Counted from the first letter of the stretch, positions 23,861-32,380 are shown. The stretch is DNA of 32,380 nucleotides from Allomesorhizobium camelthorni (GCF_011045125.1 NZ_JAAKZF010000058.1:1-32380), one strand, 5' to 3'. Made by a program: numbers and translations. The notes: generated by a model not told the origin, from the letters alone.

Positions 23861-24913
23861 ATGGACATTTCGCACTCTGCGCCTGCCCTCTCGATCGTCG
23901 ATACCACCTCAGGTCGTGCACCTGAATCGCATTCGGACGGGGCTTTGCGGCGTGTCCTCGTGACCGGTGGTGCCGGTTTTCTTGGATCGCATTTGTGCGA
24001 ATTTCTCCTTGAGGCAGGCCACCATGTCATCTGCGCCGACAATTTTTCAACCGGGCTCGAACGAAACATCAGCCACTTGAGGGATTTCGAGACGTTCAGT
24101 GTCATCAGGCACGACGTCGTCGATCCGATCGATCTGGAGATCGACGAAATCTACAATCTCGCCTGCCCCGCCTCGCCACCGCATTATCAGGCCGACCCGA
24201 TCAGGACCATGCGCACCAGCGTCCTTGGTGCCCTCAACATGCTCGATTTGGCCCATCGACGCTGCGCTAAGATCTTCCAAGCATCCACCTCCGAAGTTTA
24301 CGGCGATCCCCACGTCCATCCTCAGCCGGAATCCTATCTGGGCAACGTGAATACGACCGGACCACGAGCCTGCTATGACGAAGGCAAGCGCAGCGCCGAA
24401 ACACTCTTTTTCGACTACCAGCGGTGCCACGATCTTCGCATCAAGATCGTCCGCATCTTCAACACGTATGGCCCGCACATGCGCCCCGACGATGGGCGTG
24501 TCGTCTCCAATTTCATCGTTCAGGCCCTCACGGGCAAGGATATCACGATCTATGGCGATGGCTCCCAGACCCGTTCATTCTGTTACGTCGATGATCTGAT
24601 CAGAGGCTTCCATTGGATGATGGATACGGGCGACGAGGTCACCGGTCCGATCAACCTTGGCAATCCGGGCGAGTTCACCATTGCCGAGCTTGCTTCGATG
24701 GTCATCGACCTGACCGGTTCGCGGTCCCGTATTGTCCAGATGCCGCTGCCCGCCGACGATCCGCGCCAGCGACGCCCCGACATCACCCAGGCGGAAAAGC
24801 AGCTCGGCTGGCGGCCCAACACCGCGCTTCGCGACGGTCTCGGTCGGACGATCGCCTATTTTGACAAAGTGCTTAGCACCGAAGGTGCCCTGCCGGTCAG
24901 GAGGGTCGCGTGA
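23861..24913 (+). CDS. uxs1: UDP-glucuronate decarboxylase (UDP-xylose synthase)
   Basis: 350 aa, an extended short-chain dehydrogenase. The cofactor motif is [17 protein letters not shown] (residues 34-50), followed by [11 protein letters not shown]. The catalytic Tyr172-x3-Lys176 is in [11 protein letters not shown] and is preceded by [29 protein letters not shown] is the signature of UXS. It converts UDP-glucuronate to UDP-xylose with bound NAD+. A 30-residue polar leader precedes the Rossmann fold. It is the first gene of the operon, and its stop overlaps the GTG start of the epimerase (GTGA). The ribosome site is poor at the ATG. Confidence 0.93.
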   Translation: MDISHSAPALSIVDTTSGRAPESHSDGALRRVLVTGGAGFLGSHLCEFLLEAGHHVICADNFSTGLERNISHLRDFETFSVIRHDVVDPIDLEIDEIYNLACPASPPHYQADPIRTMRTSVLGALNMLDLAHRRCAKIFQASTSEVYGDPHVHPQPESYLGNVNTTGPRACYDEGKRSAETLFFDYQRCHDLRIKIVRIFNTYGPHMRPDDGRVVSNFIVQALTGKDITIYGDGSQTRSFCYVDDLIRGFHWMMDTGDEVTGPINLGNPGEFTIAELASMVIDLTGSRSRIVQMPLPADDPRQRRPDITQAEKQLGWRPNTALRDGLGRTIAYFDKVLSTEGALPVRRVA

Positions 24914-25893
24914 CGATCAACATCCTCGTGACCGGTGGCGCCGGTTATATTGGCAGCCATACCGCCAAACTCCTCAGCTCCAGAGGTTTTGTGCCGATCG
25001 TCTATGACAATTTGACGACGGGTCACCAATCATCAGTGCGTTGGGGGCCACTCGTTCATGGGGATATTCTCGATACGGACCGCCTTGCCGGGACTATGGC
25101 GGAATATGAGCCAAAGGCGGTCATTCATTTCGCCGCTTCTGCCTATGTCGGCGAGTCGGTCGAAAATCCGTCGAAGTATTACCGAAACAACGTGATTGGC
25201 ACGCAATCGCTTCTGGACGCCTGCCATCGGACAAATGTCGGCGAGATCATTTTCTCTTCCAGTTGCGCGACCTATGGCGTTCCTCCCGTCCTGCCGATCA
25301 CGGAAACGACGCCCCAGAACCCGATCAACCCTTATGGCAGAACCAAGCTGATCGCCGAACAGATGCTGCAGGATTATGCGGCAGCTTACGGCATGCGTTA
25401 TGTCATCTTGCGATATTTCAATGCCTGCGGTGCCGATCCCGACGGCGATCTCGGCGAATGGCACGACCCCGAAACTCATCTCATCCCCAGGGCATTGCTC
25501 ACGGCGGCAGGCCGAATACCGCACCTGCCGGTCTTCGGGAACGACTACGATACGCAAGACGGGACCTGCATCCGCGACTACATCCACGTCAGCGATCTGG
25601 CACGCGCGCACGTCCTTGCCCTCGACTACCTGGTCAGAGGCGGCGATGATCTTGCTGTCAACCTCGGGACCGGCCGCGGATCCTCCATCCGGCAAATTCT
25701 CGAGACCATCTCGCGCATCACCGAACGGCATGTCGCGATCAAGCTTCATTCAAGGAGGCCTGGCGATCCGCCGGCGCTTTACGCCGATCCGACTTTCGCC
25801 CAGCAGGCACTTCGCTTCTCAGCTGAGTATTCCGATCTGGACACGATCGTGAGAACGGCTGCGCCTTTCTTCGGACTGGAGGCGCGGGTATGA
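24910..25893 (+). CDS. uxe: UDP-xylose/UDP-arabinose 4-epimerase
   Basis: 327 aa, GTG start, four-base overlap with uxs1. It is a GalE-type epimerase: [14 protein letters not shown] (7-20), SSSCATYG, catalytic YGRTK (Tyr141, Lys145), and [19 protein letters not shown] with HLIPRAL. Placement after a UDP-xylose synthase makes UDP-xylose to UDP-arabinose (C4 epimerisation) the likely reaction. In S. meliloti the equivalent enzyme was reported as bifunctional, also acting on UDP-glucose/galactose. The sequence alone does not settle specificity. It overlaps the next gene by ATGA (25890-25893), so translation is coupled. Confidence 0.88.
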   Translation: MTINILVTGGAGYIGSHTAKLLSSRGFVPIVYDNLTTGHQSSVRWGPLVHGDILDTDRLAGTMAEYEPKAVIHFAASAYVGESVENPSKYYRNNVIGTQSLLDACHRTNVGEIIFSSSCATYGVPPVLPITETTPQNPINPYGRTKLIAEQMLQDYAAAYGMRYVILRYFNACGADPDGDLGEWHDPETHLIPRALLTAAGRIPHLPVFGNDYDTQDGTCIRDYIHVSDLARAHVLALDYLVRGGDDLAVNLGTGRGSSIRQILETISRITERHVAIKLHSRRPGDPPALYADPTFAQQALRFSAEYSDLDTIVRTAAPFFGLEARV

Positions 25894-27740
25894 AGACTGT
25901 GGCCAACAGGCAAGCGACGCAAGCCGTCACGCAGCCAAGGGAGCCGTTGATGGTTCCGGTACTGACGGGCCATCGCCGGATTGAATATCTGATCGGCACT
26001 GTCGCCTGGCTGGCCGCGCTCGTCTATTTCTGGGTCTGGTGGTTCAAGCCAGGGCATTATACCGGCCTTTCCGGTTTCGTGTGTGTCACGGCCATTGTGG
26101 CATGGGTCACGCTCCTGCCTGCCTATTTCCTCGCTGTCTTCTATCGTGCGCGGAAACCAAACGGGCCCTTGCGACTGCCGGCTGGAAGCCGTGTAGCGAT
26201 GGTAGTGACCAAGGCGCCTTCCGAGCCGTTTTCGGTTGTTGCAACCACATTGAAGGCCATGCTCGCCCAAGATGTATGTCACGACACTTGGCTTGCCGAC
26301 GAAGATCCCACGCCCGAAACTCTGAACTGGTGCCGGCAGCACGGCGTCTTCGTCTCTACGCGTCAAGGACGGGCCGATTATCACCGTTCCGCCTGGCCGC
26401 GACGCACCCGCTGCAAAGAGGGCAATCTTGCCTTCTTCTATGATCACTACGGCTACCAGCGCTACGATTTCGTGGCTCAGCTCGACGCAGATCATGTTCC
26501 AGAACCCGGCTATCTGCGCGAGATGTTGCGCCCTTTTGCCGACCCGACCGTAGGCTACGTCTCGGCACCAAGCATTTGCGACCGCAACGCCGCGGAAAGC
26601 TGGTCGGCGCGCGGGCGGCTCTATGCCGAGGCCAGCATGCACGGTGCCCTGCAAGCCGGCTACAACGGCGGTCTTGCGCCACTTTGCATAGGCTCGCATT
26701 ACGCAGTTCGCACCGCCGCACTAAAGGAAACCGGTGGGCTCGGGCCAGAGCTTGCCGAGGATCATTCAACCACGCTGATGATGAACGCCTATGGCTGGCG
26801 AGGGGTACACGCTCTGGACGCCATTGCCCATGGCGACGGCCCGCGCACCTTTGCCGATCTCGTTACCCAGGAGTTCCAATGGTCACGCAGCCTTGTGATG
26901 CTGCTCCTGAAATATTCGCCGGTCTACGTTCCACGCCTGCCCTTACGGCTCAAATTCCAGTTCCTGTTTGCGCAGCTTTGGTATCCGCTCTTTTCGTTCT
27001 TCATGGCGCTGATGTTTGTGATGCCCATTATTGCGTTGGTGCGCGGTGAGAATTTCGTCGCTGTCACTTATCTGGGCTTTCTGGCACATTTTACGCCGCT
27101 TTCCGTCGTGCTGATGGTGATGGCCTACCGCTGGCGGGCAACTGGCTCCTTCCGGCCGTTCGATGCAAAAGTGCTGAGCTGGGAGGCGATGTTCTTCCTG
27201 TTCGCGCGCTGGCCCTGGGCTTTGGCGGGTACAATCGCGGCGGTGCGCGACTGGGCCGCGGGATCGTTTGTGGATTTTCGCGTTACGCCGAAGGGCAGTT
27301 GCGAAGTTGACCCGTTACCATTTCGAATTCTCGCCCCGTATGGCGTTCTGTCGATCGCCTCGGCTCTTCCCGTTCTGCTTGTCGACGATGCCGGCGAGAC
27401 CCGTGGCTTCTACATCTTCGCCATCGTCAATGCGATTCTTTACGCGACGCTGCTTCTGGTTATCGTCGTTCAGCATGCTCGCGAGAACTCAGTCAGGGTC
27501 TCGACACCCCTCTATCGTCCAGCGATAGCGGCAGGCCTTCTCTCCCTCTTTCTGCTGCCGGGAATCGCTACTGCGGAGCGCGGGGTGGAGGGATTGGAGT
27601 CGCTCGCATGGGGCGCCGGGCGTGTGAGTCTCTTTGAAGCGAAATACGCGGCCGCGGGTGCAGGGCTCGGCGGATCTGGCCTGCGCAGGATCACCTTCAG
27701 GCCGAGATGGCTGTCTGAAGAGCCAACCACGATCAACTAA
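25890..27740 (+). CDS. membrane GT2 polysaccharide synthase, APS-type
   Basis: 616 aa, processive-synthase architecture. Two transmembrane helices (about 33-52, 60-84) precede the cytosolic GT-A domain: WLADEDPTP (Asp137, Asp139), AQLDADHVPEPGY (D-x-D at 199-201), LAEDHSTTL (Glu290-Asp291). Where cellulose-synthase-like GT2s have Q(Q/R)xRW, this one reads QEFQW (327-331), with Gln replacing Arg. About five helices follow from 350 onward. It probably polymerises and extrudes a pentose-containing polysaccharide through the inner membrane. In S. meliloti the gene at this position of the APS cluster is a GT2. No BcsA-type PilZ domain is visible at the C-terminus, so c-di-GMP control, if any, is likely transcriptional. 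Confidence 0.85.
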   Translation: MKTVANRQATQAVTQPREPLMVPVLTGHRRIEYLIGTVAWLAALVYFWVWWFKPGHYTGLSGFVCVTAIVAWVTLLPAYFLAVFYRARKPNGPLRLPAGSRVAMVVTKAPSEPFSVVATTLKAMLAQDVCHDTWLADEDPTPETLNWCRQHGVFVSTRQGRADYHRSAWPRRTRCKEGNLAFFYDHYGYQRYDFVAQLDADHVPEPGYLREMLRPFADPTVGYVSAPSICDRNAAESWSARGRLYAEASMHGALQAGYNGGLAPLCIGSHYAVRTAALKETGGLGPELAEDHSTTLMMNAYGWRGVHALDAIAHGDGPRTFADLVTQEFQWSRSLVMLLLKYSPVYVPRLPLRLKFQFLFAQLWYPLFSFFMALMFVMPIIALVRGENFVAVTYLGFLAHFTPLSVVLMVMAYRWRATGSFRPFDAKVLSWEAMFFLFARWPWALAGTIAAVRDWAAGSFVDFRVTPKGSCEVDPLPFRILAPYGVLSIASALPVLLVDDAGETRGFYIFAIVNAILYATLLLVIVVQHARENSVRVSTPLYRPAIAAGLLSLFLLPGIATAERGVEGLESLAWGAGRVSLFEAKYAAAGAGLGGSGLRRITFRPRWLSEEPTTIN

Positions 27741-27771
27741 CCGAAGAAAGGGCGCGCAAGCGCTGGAGCAC

Positions 27772-29184
27772 ATGAAAATAGCAATGATCGGAACCGGTTA
27801 TGTCGGCCTTGTCAGCGGGACGTGCTTTGCCGAGTGGGGTAACCGGGTCGTCTGCGTCGACAAGAACGCGGAAAAGATCGAGCAGCTCAAGCAGGGCAAG
27901 CTGCCTATTTACGAGCCTGGGCTGGATAAGCTCGTGGAGCGCAATCAGATTGCCGACCGCCTGTCGTTCACGACCGACCTCACTGCCGCGGTGAAGGATG
28001 CCGATCTCATCTTTATCGCGGTTGGGACACCGCCACGCTTAGGGTCTGGCGATGCCGATCTCTCGTTTGTCTACATGGCAGCTAAGGAAATCGCGGAATC
28101 GCTCGAAGGCCAACCTACCGTGGTGGTCAAATCCACAGTCCCGGTGGGCACAGGTGACGTGGTCGAAAAGATCATCGCCGCTGTGAGGCCTCATGGCAGC
28201 TTTTCCGTCGCTTCCAACCCCGAGTTTCTCCGCGAGGGATCGGCCATTGATGACTTTCTCTTCCCCGATCGGGTCGTTATCGGTGTCGAAGGTCCACGCG
28301 CGCTGGAAGCGCTAACGGCGCTATACAGTCCGCTTGCCCGTGCAAACACACCGGTCGTTGTGACCCAGCGACGTGCTGCTGAACTGATCAAATATGCCGC
28401 GAACGCATTTCTCGCGACAAAGATCACCTTCATCAATGAACTTGCCGATCTTTGCGAGCAGGTAGGCGCCGATATTGACGACCTGGCGCTCGGCATCGGC
28501 CTCGACCACCGTATCGGGCGAAGCTTCCTGAAGGCTGGTCCCGGCTACGGTGGCTCGTGCTTTCCGAAAGATACCCTGGCGCTCCTGCGAACCGCCCAAG
28601 ACTTTGGCATCGCTCTGCGTGTCGTCGAGGAGACCGTGGCGGCCAACGAAGCACGCAAGCGGAAGATGGCGCTCAAGGTGCTTGATGCCGTCGGAGGAGA
28701 TCTCAAGGGTCTGACGATTGCCATCCTTGGCCTCACCTTCAAACCCGATACCGACGATATGCGCGATGCGCCTTCAATCCCACTGATCGAGACATTGCAG
28801 CGTTTCGGAGCCAAAATTCGGGCGCACGACCCCGTCGGAATGGAAAACGCAGCACGTGTGCTGGAGAATGTCATCCTGATGGACGATCCCTATGAATGCG
28901 TGCGCGATGCGGATGCTGCGGTCGTCGTCACGGAATGGGAGAGCATTCGCCAGCTCAATCTCGATCTGATGAAGCAGTTGATGCGCGCTCCAATCCTTAT
29001 CGACCTTCGCAACGTGTTTCCCCGGGGGGCAGCGCAGGCTGGCTTTCAAGTATCGAGTGTCGGCCGGCCTGCGTCCACCCAATCGGGAACTCCGTTCACT
29101 ATCGTGGCCGCGAGCGACGATCCACAGGATCGGAGCCGGACTGGAATTACGGTGCGGGCAAAAAACATCGTGAATTGGAACTAG
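27772..29184 (+). CDS. ugd: UDP-glucose 6-dehydrogenase
   Basis: 470 aa from the ATG at 27772, with GGAG just upstream. Longer in-frame extensions overlap the GT2 gene. The features are AMIGTGYVGLVSGTCFAEWG (dinucleotide fold), FIAVGTP, VVKSTVPVGTGD, and the catalytic Cys263 in GGSCFPKDT. The C-terminal domain has LGLTFKPDTDDMRDAPS. It oxidises UDP-glucose to UDP-glucuronate using two NAD+, the substrate for uxs1. An unusual C-terminal extension of about 45 residues ends FTIVAASDDPQDR...NW. It may be a lineage add-on or partly read-through. Its presence in the operon makes the UDP-arabinose route self-contained from UDP-glucose. Confidence 0.93.
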   Translation: MKIAMIGTGYVGLVSGTCFAEWGNRVVCVDKNAEKIEQLKQGKLPIYEPGLDKLVERNQIADRLSFTTDLTAAVKDADLIFIAVGTPPRLGSGDADLSFVYMAAKEIAESLEGQPTVVVKSTVPVGTGDVVEKIIAAVRPHGSFSVASNPEFLREGSAIDDFLFPDRVVIGVEGPRALEALTALYSPLARANTPVVVTQRRAAELIKYAANAFLATKITFINELADLCEQVGADIDDLALGIGLDHRIGRSFLKAGPGYGGSCFPKDTLALLRTAQDFGIALRVVEETVAANEARKRKMALKVLDAVGGDLKGLTIAILGLTFKPDTDDMRDAPSIPLIETLQRFGAKIRAHDPVGMENAARVLENVILMDDPYECVRDADAAVVVTEWESIRQLNLDLMKQLMRAPILIDLRNVFPRGAAQAGFQVSSVGRPASTQSGTPFTIVAASDDPQDRSRTGITVRAKNIVNWN

Positions 29185-29188
29185 GACG

Positions 29189-29770
29189 ATGACGAAGTCA
29201 CATCAAGGCGGCGGCGTCCTGCAAAATGCAAATGAGCCTCGTCGCTGGCTCTTGCGAACAGCGTGCTTGGTTTCAGGCTTGACCGTGTTTGCCGGTCAAG
29301 GCGACGCCGGCGAGAATGCCGTTCCTCCGGCAAATGCGCGAGTTGTGACGGCCGGGGAGCTTCACGCCATCTATAACGACCAGACGTGGGTTTGGTCCAA
29401 CGGCGCGGGTCGCATGCAGTCCGACGGTCGACGCTTTGTGGCGTGGGCTGGGTCAGGCGCGAGCGCCAAATGGGCGGAGGGCCGATGGATCATCACCAGC
29501 AGCGGCCGTTTGTGCTTCAAAGCACGATGGCAGTCGTCGTCCGGTAGCCATCCGGCCAAAACCTGCTTCGTCCACAAGCACCACCGCGGCGTCATCTATC
29601 AGAGAAAAGAACCTTCGGGCGACTGGTTTATCTTTAAGCATGCCGTCTCGGCAGACGGCGACGAATTCAGAAAACTCACCGGCGAAGACTTGGTTTCCCC
29701 AGAACTGGAAAAGATCAAGTCTCAGCTTCAAGGAACCCGTTCGGCAACGAGCGAAGCCGCTACGGAATAA
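29189..29770 (+). CDS. secreted DUF995 family protein 1
   Basis: 193 aa. The start four bases after ugd has only AGGA very close by. A signal peptide is visible: RRWLLRTACLVSGLTVF and cleavage near GDAGENA. The mature part is DUF995-like, with GELHAIYNDQTWVWSNGAGR, FVAWAGSGASAKWAEGRW, RLCFKARWQS and DWFIFKHAVS. The Cys in RLCFKARW and the one in AKTCFVHK are likely disulfide-bonded. It is probably periplasmic or exported. It has a paralogue at 30787 on the other side of the GH26-like gene. In the S. meliloti APS cluster I expect a similar small protein, but cannot map names with certainty. Confidence 0.8.
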   Translation: MTKSHQGGGVLQNANEPRRWLLRTACLVSGLTVFAGQGDAGENAVPPANARVVTAGELHAIYNDQTWVWSNGAGRMQSDGRRFVAWAGSGASAKWAEGRWIITSSGRLCFKARWQSSSGSHPAKTCFVHKHHRGVIYQRKEPSGDWFIFKHAVSADGDEFRKLTGEDLVSPELEKIKSQLQGTRSATSEAATE

Positions 29771-29786
29771 TCAGGAGGATATTGTC

Positions 29787-30761
29787 GTGAACACCATCAT
29801 CAGGAAGAAGACTTCCAGGGCTCTCGCCCTCTCGATTGCCACGTTGGCATTATCCGGAGCAGTCCTGGCAGCCAGCAATCCCCGTGGCATTCCCGCGGCG
29901 ACCTCATCTGCTGCGCCATTCGCGGACAAGCGGCCGATCACCACGGAAGCATCGATCGATCTTGGCGCCTACGATCCCCACGGCGACTTCGGCAACGACC
30001 CCAATAGCAAAATCGAACACCTTTTTCTGCCTTGGGAAGACGTCGATCTGTCGTCGCTAGCCATCGCCGATGAATACGCCGTGCAACGCGGACGATCGCT
30101 CCTGATCACGGTCGAGCCGTGGTCGTGGGACGTCGACTGGAGAGTGACCTCCGACGAGCTTTTGGCGGGGATCCTGGCGGGCCGATATGATGCCAACATG
30201 GCAACGGTCTGCTCGGAGGCGGCTAAATTGAGGAGCCCTGTCACCATTCGATGGGCACAGGAGATGGACGAAACCGACAATCAGTTCTCATGGGCGCATT
30301 GGACTCCCAACAATTACATTGCGGCCTATCGACGAATGGTGACGGAGTGCCGGAAGCACATCAAGACCGCCACCTACATGTGGTCGCCGAAAGGAAATCC
30401 GGACCTGGCCGACTTTTATCCAGGCGATGAATTTGTCGACCTCGTGGGTTTGTCGGTCTTTGGCCTACAGGACTACGACAAGGCCGCTTTCGGCAAGGAA
30501 CGCACTTTCACCGAGGCGCTCGAGCCGGGCTATCGGCTGGCTGATCGCTTCGGCAAGCCGATTGTCGTGGCCGAATTGGGCTACGAGGGCGATCAGCACT
30601 ACGTTCGCGATTGGGCTGAGACCGCCGCAGATTGGAATCCCGCATTTCCGAAGCTGAATGCCGTCGTCTACTTTAACGATCGGGAAGTCTATCCGTGGCC
30701 GAGCAACTTCGGGCGCCCCAATTGGCGCGTCGTGGATCAGGCATTGAACTCGACGAATTGA
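29787..30761 (+). CDS. secreted GH26-like glycoside hydrolase 1
   Basis: 324 aa, GTG start at 29787, chosen because AGGAGG lies about 8 nt upstream. A longer ATG-initiated frame at 29436 overlaps the DUF995 gene. The signal peptide runs through SRALALSIATLALSGAVLAA. The GH26 fold signs are IDLGAYDPHGDF, LLITVEPWSWDVDW, RWAQEMDE (Glu159, acid/base), SPKGNPDLADFYPGDEF, and VVAELGYEG (Glu263, nucleophile). Characterised GH26 enzymes are endo-beta-mannanases, xylanases or glucanases. In this setting it more likely trims, releases or edits the new polysaccharide in the periplasm or at the surface. Both catalytic Glu are present. Confidence 0.8.
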   Translation: MNTIIRKKTSRALALSIATLALSGAVLAASNPRGIPAATSSAAPFADKRPITTEASIDLGAYDPHGDFGNDPNSKIEHLFLPWEDVDLSSLAIADEYAVQRGRSLLITVEPWSWDVDWRVTSDELLAGILAGRYDANMATVCSEAAKLRSPVTIRWAQEMDETDNQFSWAHWTPNNYIAAYRRMVTECRKHIKTATYMWSPKGNPDLADFYPGDEFVDLVGLSVFGLQDYDKAAFGKERTFTEALEPGYRLADRFGKPIVVAELGYEGDQHYVRDWAETAADWNPAFPKLNAVVYFNDREVYPWPSNFGRPNWRVVDQALNSTN

Positions 30762-30786
30762 TAATCCCAAACACAGGAGAAAAAAA

Positions 30787-31305
30787 ATGAAAAAAATCCA
30801 GGCGTTGCTAATGTTGTGTGCTATCGGCACTTTCGTGGGAGCGGGTCAGATCAAAGCCAACGCGGCACAATCCAAGACAAACGGTTCTGCAGAGTTGGCA
30901 GCACCGCTGACGACGGACGAGCTCGTTGAGCTATACCATGGGCGATCCTGGCTCTGGAAAGACGGCGCAGGCTATTTCTCGGCCAAACAGCGACGATTCA
31001 CTGCTTGGAGCCGCGAGGGCGGCTCCCCTACGTATGCTGATGGGCGTTGGTTTGTCACAGATCGGGGAAAGCTCTGCTTCAAGGCCAAATGGCATGCGAA
31101 GAGCGGCGCAGCGTCGGCTCTGACGTGCTTCGCCCATCGCAAGAAAGGCGGAACCGTGTTCCAGAAGCGGGAACCGGATGGAGAATGGTATGTGTTCAAG
31201 ACCACACCAGGCAGGACGCGTGACGAATACGGCAAAGTCCGGCGCGGCAACTATGTGAGCGCGCGCCTAAAGCAAATCGAGGCACGGCTTTCTAGCAGCA
31301 AATAG
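30787..31305 (+). CDS. secreted DUF995 family protein 2
   Basis: 172 aa with AGGAG before the ATG and a signal peptide (MKKIQALLMLCAIGTFVGAG, cleavage near KANA). DUF995 core: DELVELYHGRSWLWKDGAG, FTAWSREGGSPTYADGRW, KLCFKAKWHAKSG, CFAHRKKGGTVFQ, WYVFKTTPGRTRD. It resembles the gene-1 product over the whole core, so the two are duplicates with divergent tails. It is probably exported and may act with the GH26-like proteins, substrate unknown. It is last in the operon, 26 nt after the GH26-like gene. Confidence 0.8.
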   Translation: MKKIQALLMLCAIGTFVGAGQIKANAAQSKTNGSAELAAPLTTDELVELYHGRSWLWKDGAGYFSAKQRRFTAWSREGGSPTYADGRWFVTDRGKLCFKAKWHAKSGAASALTCFAHRKKGGTVFQKREPDGEWYVFKTTPGRTRDEYGKVRRGNYVSARLKQIEARLSSSK

Positions 31306-31323
31306 CCTCTCAGTTTATGGCCG

Positions 31324-32346
31324 TCAGTTTCTATCGTCGCTCAGGTGAACCGCGGCCTGCCTGGGAGAGACATCTGATGGTCGTCCGTCGCTCAGATCCG
31401 ACGTTGTCACGCGCCAGTCTGGCGCTCCGTAACCGTCCGGCCAGTGGTGCGGTTCCTTGTCATTGAAATAAACGATTCCGGTGAGCAGTGGAAACAGGTC
31501 ACGGCTGGTCGAGAATTCGGAGATCTCGGCCAGCCCATTCTGACGGTAGACCTCCCGACCGGCTACTCCCAATTCCGCTACAATGACTGGCTTGTCGAAT
31601 TTCTCGACTCGATAATACTTCTCTCCAAAGGCCTCGGCAAAGGTACGTGGCCCACCATGCCAGGCGCGGTCCGATGTCTCCAGCCCCCAAACCGACACGC
31701 CAATCATGTCGACGTAAGTATCGCCGGGGTAATACTCCGTCAGGCTCCGCTCGCCCTTCGGCGACCAGATGAAGCGAGCTCGCGGCGCTATCTCCCTGCA
31801 TGCCTCGACGAAATACCGATAGGCTGCTATGTAGCCCCCGGAGTCGCGGCGAGCCCAAGGGTAGCGACCTGTCGGGTCGTCCATTTCATGGCCCCAGCGG
31901 ACCCAATAATCGCCCGGAAAGTCGGCCACCGCACTACAGACGGCCGCGATTTGCGTGTCGAATTGCCCGCTTAGAATATCGGCAAACAGGTGATCACCGC
32001 CATCGCGCCAGTTCGCGGCTTTTGTGTACGGTTCAACTGTGACCATTAGGGTTCGCGCCTTCATCTCCGCGAGCTGCATCTTTGCGGTGAGCATCGCCTT
32101 GTCCACTGCCTGCCAGTAGACAAAGACATGCTGGACGCGAATGCCGGGCGCATGCCGGAACAGGTCGTGCGGATCATAAGCGCCAAGGAACACGGACGCG
32201 GACTTCGGATCGTTGGAGGGTACAGCCGACTGGATCGCCGCCGTTTCGACTGTGTCTATGTGAAATCGCTGCTCTGCTGCCAGTATTTGCGGCGGCGCCA
32301 GATTGAGGAACATAAGGCACAATGCCAGGATTTTTGTGCGAGGCAT
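31324..32346 (-). CDS. secreted GH26-like glycoside hydrolase 2 (convergent)
   Basis: 340 aa, transcribed toward the operon, with 18 nt between the two stops. A signal peptide (KILALCLMFLNLAPPQILAAE) is followed by a GH26-type domain: FLGAYDPHDLF, RWGHEMDD (Glu154, acid/base), SPKGERSLTEYYPGD, VWGLETSD, and VIVAELGVAG (Glu258, nucleophile). The layout matches the product at 29787, and the pair looks like an old duplication. Its opposite orientation suggests separate control, with a weak GGACAGG site at the start. It may be the second hydrolase (an ApsH-like role) of the APS system. Sugar specificity is not deducible. Confidence 0.8.
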   Translation of the reverse strand: MPRTKILALCLMFLNLAPPQILAAEQRFHIDTVETAAIQSAVPSNDPKSASVFLGAYDPHDLFRHAPGIRVQHVFVYWQAVDKAMLTAKMQLAEMKARTLMVTVEPYTKAANWRDGGDHLFADILSGQFDTQIAAVCSAVADFPGDYWVRWGHEMDDPTGRYPWARRDSGGYIAAYRYFVEACREIAPRARFIWSPKGERSLTEYYPGDTYVDMIGVSVWGLETSDRAWHGGPRTFAEAFGEKYYRVEKFDKPVIVAELGVAGREVYRQNGLAEISEFSTSRDLFPLLTGIVYFNDKEPHHWPDGYGAPDWRVTTSDLSDGRPSDVSPRQAAVHLSDDRN

Positions 32347-32380
32347 GGCCTGTCCAGGTTCAAGACGGTGCGGATCTAGC

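Noticed and set aside
29436-29786. ATG-initiated N-terminal extension of the GH26-like gene
   Set aside because: It overlaps the DUF995 gene. The GTG at 29787 has a clear AGGAGG and directly yields a signal peptide.
1-32380. CRISPR array or rRNA/tRNA genes
   Set aside because: No regularly spaced direct repeats and no recognisable RNA gene were seen.

Overview
The window looks like an accessory or replicon-border segment of an alphaproteobacterium in the Hyphomicrobiales (rhizobia and relatives). The evidence is high GC, rhizobial-type small hypothetical proteins, a HisKA_2-type histidine kinase, a class III adenylate cyclase with TPRs, relics of IS1182 elements and of a Ti-type conjugation relaxase, and at the right end a sugar-nucleotide/glycosyltransferase operon of the kind described in Sinorhizobium meliloti for the arabinose-containing polysaccharide (APS). 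All family names come from reading the sequence; no database search was run.

Layout. (1) 1-471: left-truncated IS1182-family element. (2) 3002-610, minus strand: seven tightly packed genes, several joined by ATGA overlaps, ending in DUF1488 and a transglutaminase-like protein. (3) 3380-8840: a small hypothetical protein, a PAS histidine kinase, small proteins, a glycoamylase/GH144-type glycosidase and a CPA1-type cation/proton antiporter. (4) 8915-14967: a decayed LOV/PAS sensor pseudogene, a Tat-exported sulfite-oxidase-type molybdoenzyme, a DUF1127 protein with its terminator, a frameshifted exported protein, and the adenylate cyclase/TPR protein. (5) 15099-18950: a graveyard of mobile DNA with an IS1182 remnant between 14-bp inverted repeats, a frameshifted TraA-like relaxase tail, a zinc-ribbon protein, a 15-bp perfect dyad and small ORFs. 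(6) 21917-19066: a UvrD/Rep-type helicase followed by a DUF2161 PD-(D/E)XK protein. (7) 23423-32346: the polysaccharide locus.

The polysaccharide locus is the most interesting part. An AraC/cupin regulator with an Arg-rich, RxxxR-bearing N-terminus (CuxR-like) is divergent from an operon encoding UDP-glucuronate decarboxylase (UDP-xylose), a 4-epimerase (UDP-arabinose), a membrane processive GT2 synthase, and UDP-glucose dehydrogenase, which supplies UDP-glucuronate. These are followed by a secreted DUF995 protein, a secreted GH26-like protein and a second DUF995 protein. A second GH26-like gene faces the operon. The inferred scheme is UDP-Glc to UDP-GlcA to UDP-Xyl to UDP-Ara, polymerised and exported by the GT2, with the DUF995/GH26 pairs acting outside the inner membrane. 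Expression may be switched on by c-di-GMP through the CuxR-like protein. The GT2 has an altered QxxRW motif, and the regulator-operon gap holds several inverted repeats that could be operators.
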